This document shows, one piece after another, positions 6,768 to 8,470 of a stretch of 8,470 bases of DNA. Position numbers and translations under genes: made by a program. Below the pieces are notes generated by a model that saw nothing but the letters and a program-made list of their open reading frames with translations, was not told where the DNA came from and did not search any database. Numbering within the stretch: position 1 is the first letter of the stretch; every line of letters starts with the position of its first letter. The DNA lies in contig JAGDMB010000081.1 in assembly GCA_017860375.1 (NCBI GenBank), forward strand, positions 1-8,470. The letters are read 5' to 3'. Source of the stretch: Bacteroidota bacterium (lineage in GTDB: Bacteria > Bacteroidota > Bacteroidia > Bacteroidales > UBA10428).

Positions 6768-7874
6768 CTATTTTTTCTCAGACAAGGTAAGGCTCATAAT
6801 AAAGTCAACTTCTTTCTGGTCAAATACACTCCCATCGGGTCTGAAAATATCGTGGAACCATACTGCAGGTTCCGAACCATCCGGGATGGGCGTATCCCAT
6901 GCGTACATGGTATTTGATTTTCCTGCTACCAGTCCCCAGTTTATAGCGCCGACCTTTTCCTGTTTCAATAAGGGCATTATATTTTCAAACCGGCTGTTTC
7001 TTGTGCGGGCCATATACTCAGTGCATATCATGGGTCTGCCATACGTTTTAAGTGAATCAATGGTTGCCTTATGGTTGACCTCATCAGCGTAATTGTGGTA
7101 GGTGATGATATCGGAGTTTTCCAGCTGGTACAAATTCAATTTCACAAGCTCCTTGTTCCAGACACCTACCGAAAGGGGTTGTGAGGGATTGACCTCACGG
7201 GCCCAGTCAAACACATTTTTCAACAATGGCATGCTCTTCATACCAAGACCATTGTTACCCGGTTCATTATAAAGGTCCCATAATGCAATCCTCTGATCAT
7301 CCCTGAAATGTGTCAGTATATCCTTCACATAGATCTCAAGCGTATCCATTATGCCTGGATTCTGGAACAACAGGTCACCCGGATCTCTGATCCATCCTGA
7401 GTTATGGGTGCCGGGTTTTGGATCGGGTTGCTTTCCGGCTTTGTATTCCGCATTCCAGCAATCATCAAAGAATACAAATATGGTCTTTATGCCATGCGAA
7501 TCGGCAACGGAAAGGTACTTTTCCATTCTGGTTTTGAATCCTTCCCTGTCAATCTGCCACGCCAGATGATGAAGGAAAACACGCATGCAATTGAATCCGA
7601 TCTTTTCAGCCCACCCCAGTTCCCTGTCAATGGTTTCCGGATCAAATGACTCAGCCTGCCAGGTTTCCAACTGATTAATTGCCGTGCTGGGATTAAAGTT
7701 GGATCCCCGCAACCAACCCTGCTGATCACTCCATGTCTGGGCTTTTTCTATGCTCCATTTTGTTCCAGGATCTCCTTCCGAATTCTTTTGCTTTTTACCA
7801 AAATTATTGCAACCGCTAAGTGATGCAAGAAGCAGCATGGTTACAAACACCGGGAAATACTGATATCTTTTCAT
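6768..7874 (-). CDS. Clan GH-A glycoside hydrolase lipoprotein (cellulase-like TIM barrel)
   Basis: Retaining glycosidase with a (beta/alpha)8 barrel; 368 residues, one catalytic domain. Seen: basic MKRY start, hydrophobic core and lipobox LSGC (Cys22), then a polar linker rich in K, N and G (23-38). The barrel opens with GWLRGSNFNPS (53-63); FNCMRVFLHHLAW (94-106) is the typical second-strand motif with the conserved Arg. Acid/base is Glu204 in WDLYNEPGN and nucleophile Glu286 in ICTEYMAR, the hallmark positions at the ends of strands 4 and 7; His260 (TYHNY) and Trp313 (INWG) fit the family pocket. Relatives are commonly labelled 1,4-beta-xylanase or cellulase family protein, but the assignment is generic and the true substrate is not evident. 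It follows the T9SS-sorted gene by 16 bases and precedes the GH43-like gene by 8, so it is mid-operon. Confidence 0.83.
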   Translation of the reverse strand: MKRYQYFPVFVTMLLLASLSGCNNFGKKQKNSEGDPGTKWSIEKAQTWSDQQGWLRGSNFNPSTAINQLETWQAESFDPETIDRELGWAEKIGFNCMRVFLHHLAWQIDREGFKTRMEKYLSVADSHGIKTIFVFFDDCWNAEYKAGKQPDPKPGTHNSGWIRDPGDLLFQNPGIMDTLEIYVKDILTHFRDDQRIALWDLYNEPGNNGLGMKSMPLLKNVFDWAREVNPSQPLSVGVWNKELVKLNLYQLENSDIITYHNYADEVNHKATIDSLKTYGRPMICTEYMARTRNSRFENIMPLLKQEKVGAINWGLVAGKSNTMYAWDTPIPDGSEPAVWFHDIFRPDGSVFDQKEVDFIMSLTLSEKK

Positions 7875-7890
7875 GGTATATGGGTTTAAA

Positions 7891-8470
7891 TTAATCGTTC
7901 ACCATTATTTTTTTCATATGGAGGCCTGATGCACTCTGTATTTTCACTATGTATAAGCCTTTCGTAAGATCAAATACCGGAATGGATATTTGCCGGTCGA
8001 TTGATTCGAAGGAAATAATGCCAATACCTTTCAGATCCGTTATGGTAATTAGCCTTGGTTCTTCCTTGCCGAAATCCATGTACAGGAATCTGCCTGCAGG
8101 ATTTGGGTACAGATTTATCCGATCCGGAATCCCCTCATCGGGAATGCGGTTTGGTGGGCTTGTCAGCAGCTTGGAGGTAACATGAAAGTTATCGTACCGA
8201 ACCCCTGTATTGAAGGATCGCAATCCGGCCATACCGCTTACGAGGGCAAGCGGATCCGTGTAGTCGATCATGGGAGTAGTCAGATCATCCACAAACACCC
8301 TTATCCGGTTGCCGTTTACGACAACACGCAAATGATACCAGGTGTTGAGTGAAAAATTTCCGCTGGCGCTGCTCAGGCTCTCCCAGCCATAGTTATGTTT
8401 ACCAAGCACCACCGTGCTGTAATTGAATCCCACAAAATATCCCTGAAGAAAATCAGTACCCTGGGAAGGG
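7891..8470 (-). CDS. T9SS-sorted protein with concanavalin-like (LamG/DUF1080-type) domain, 5'-truncated
   Basis: Only the last 192 residues or so are visible; the frame is open to the window edge (the GTG at 8433 is internal, with GTDFLQGYF before it). The first part (about 8175-8470) is the end of a jelly-roll domain: NTWYHLRVVVNGNRIRVFVDD, then GMAGLRSFNTGVRYDNFHV, the pattern of LamG/DUF1080-like domains that follow or form glycosidase modules. The C-terminal 75 residues (7891-8118) are a type A T9SS sorting domain: INLYPNPAGRFLYMDF, an ITITDLKG strand, and the final LTKGLYIVKI...MKKIMVND. Such domains send the protein across the outer membrane and are removed on attachment or release at the cell surface. 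Catalytic modules, if any, lie off the right edge. First visible gene of the minus-strand operon. Confidence 0.86.
   Translation of the reverse strand, partial: PSQGTDFLQGYFVGFNYSTVVLGKHNYGWESLSSASGNFSLNTWYHLRVVVNGNRIRVFVDDLTTPMIDYTDPLALVSGMAGLRSFNTGVRYDNFHVTSKLLTSPPNRIPDEGIPDRINLYPNPAGRFLYMDFGKEEPRLITITDLKGIGIISFESIDRQISIPVFDLTKGLYIVKIQSASGLHMKKIMVND

Noticed and set aside
6394..7092. Open frame of 232 codons on the + strand
   Set aside because: It is antisense to the GH43-like and GH-A genes, whose conserved catalytic motifs are on the other strand. The predicted peptide has no recognisable domain and looks like a shadow frame.
8431..8433. GTG as start of the T9SS-sorted protein
   Set aside because: The frame continues to the window edge with residues (GTDFLQGYF) that extend the jelly-roll domain, and no signal peptide follows the GTG.

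Overview
The window reads as chromosomal DNA of a member of the Bacteroidota, probably a plant- or algal-polysaccharide degrader. Three things point there. The last gene ends in a type IX secretion (T9SS) sorting domain, which is found only in this phylum. The enzymes are exported, mostly as lipoproteins. Most starts lack a clear Shine-Dalgarno sequence. I saw no RNA genes, CRISPR array, insertion sequence or SusC/SusD pair, and no gene-free stretch longer than about 105 bases.

Layout from left to right. A short-chain dehydrogenase/reductase (SDR) gene enters from the left edge on the + strand. It meets, tail to tail, a minus-strand gene for a polytopic membrane reductase of the ERG4/ERG24 (sterol C14/C24 reductase) family. 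Upstream of that, on the same strand, is a large lipoprotein of the DUF1680/GH127 family (beta-L-arabinofuranosidase-like). A 104-base divergent intergenic region separates it from a small + strand gene for a secreted ricin-type beta-trefoil lectin. The lectin stop codon lies one base from the stop codon of a run of four minus-strand genes. In transcription order these are a T9SS-sorted protein with a concanavalin-like fold (entering from the right edge), a clan GH-A glycosidase lipoprotein, a secreted GH43-like enzyme and a GH43 lipoprotein. Gaps inside this run are 16, 8 and 52 bases, so it looks like one operon.

How the genes may work together (inference). GH43 and GH127 families are dominated by arabinose- and xylose-releasing enzymes. 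The set looks like the enzymatic part of a polysaccharide utilization locus for an arabinose-containing glycan, with the lectin as a glycan-binding accessory and the T9SS protein outside the cell. No transporter or regulator of such a locus lies in the window. The SDR and ERG4/ERG24-like reductase do not fit the sugar theme and probably belong to a separate lipid or isoprenoid function.

No wholly new system is evident. The most unusual points are the non-canonical double-cysteine motif of the GH127-like protein, an ERG4/ERG24-type reductase in this phylum, and the missing positive start of the GH43 signal peptide.
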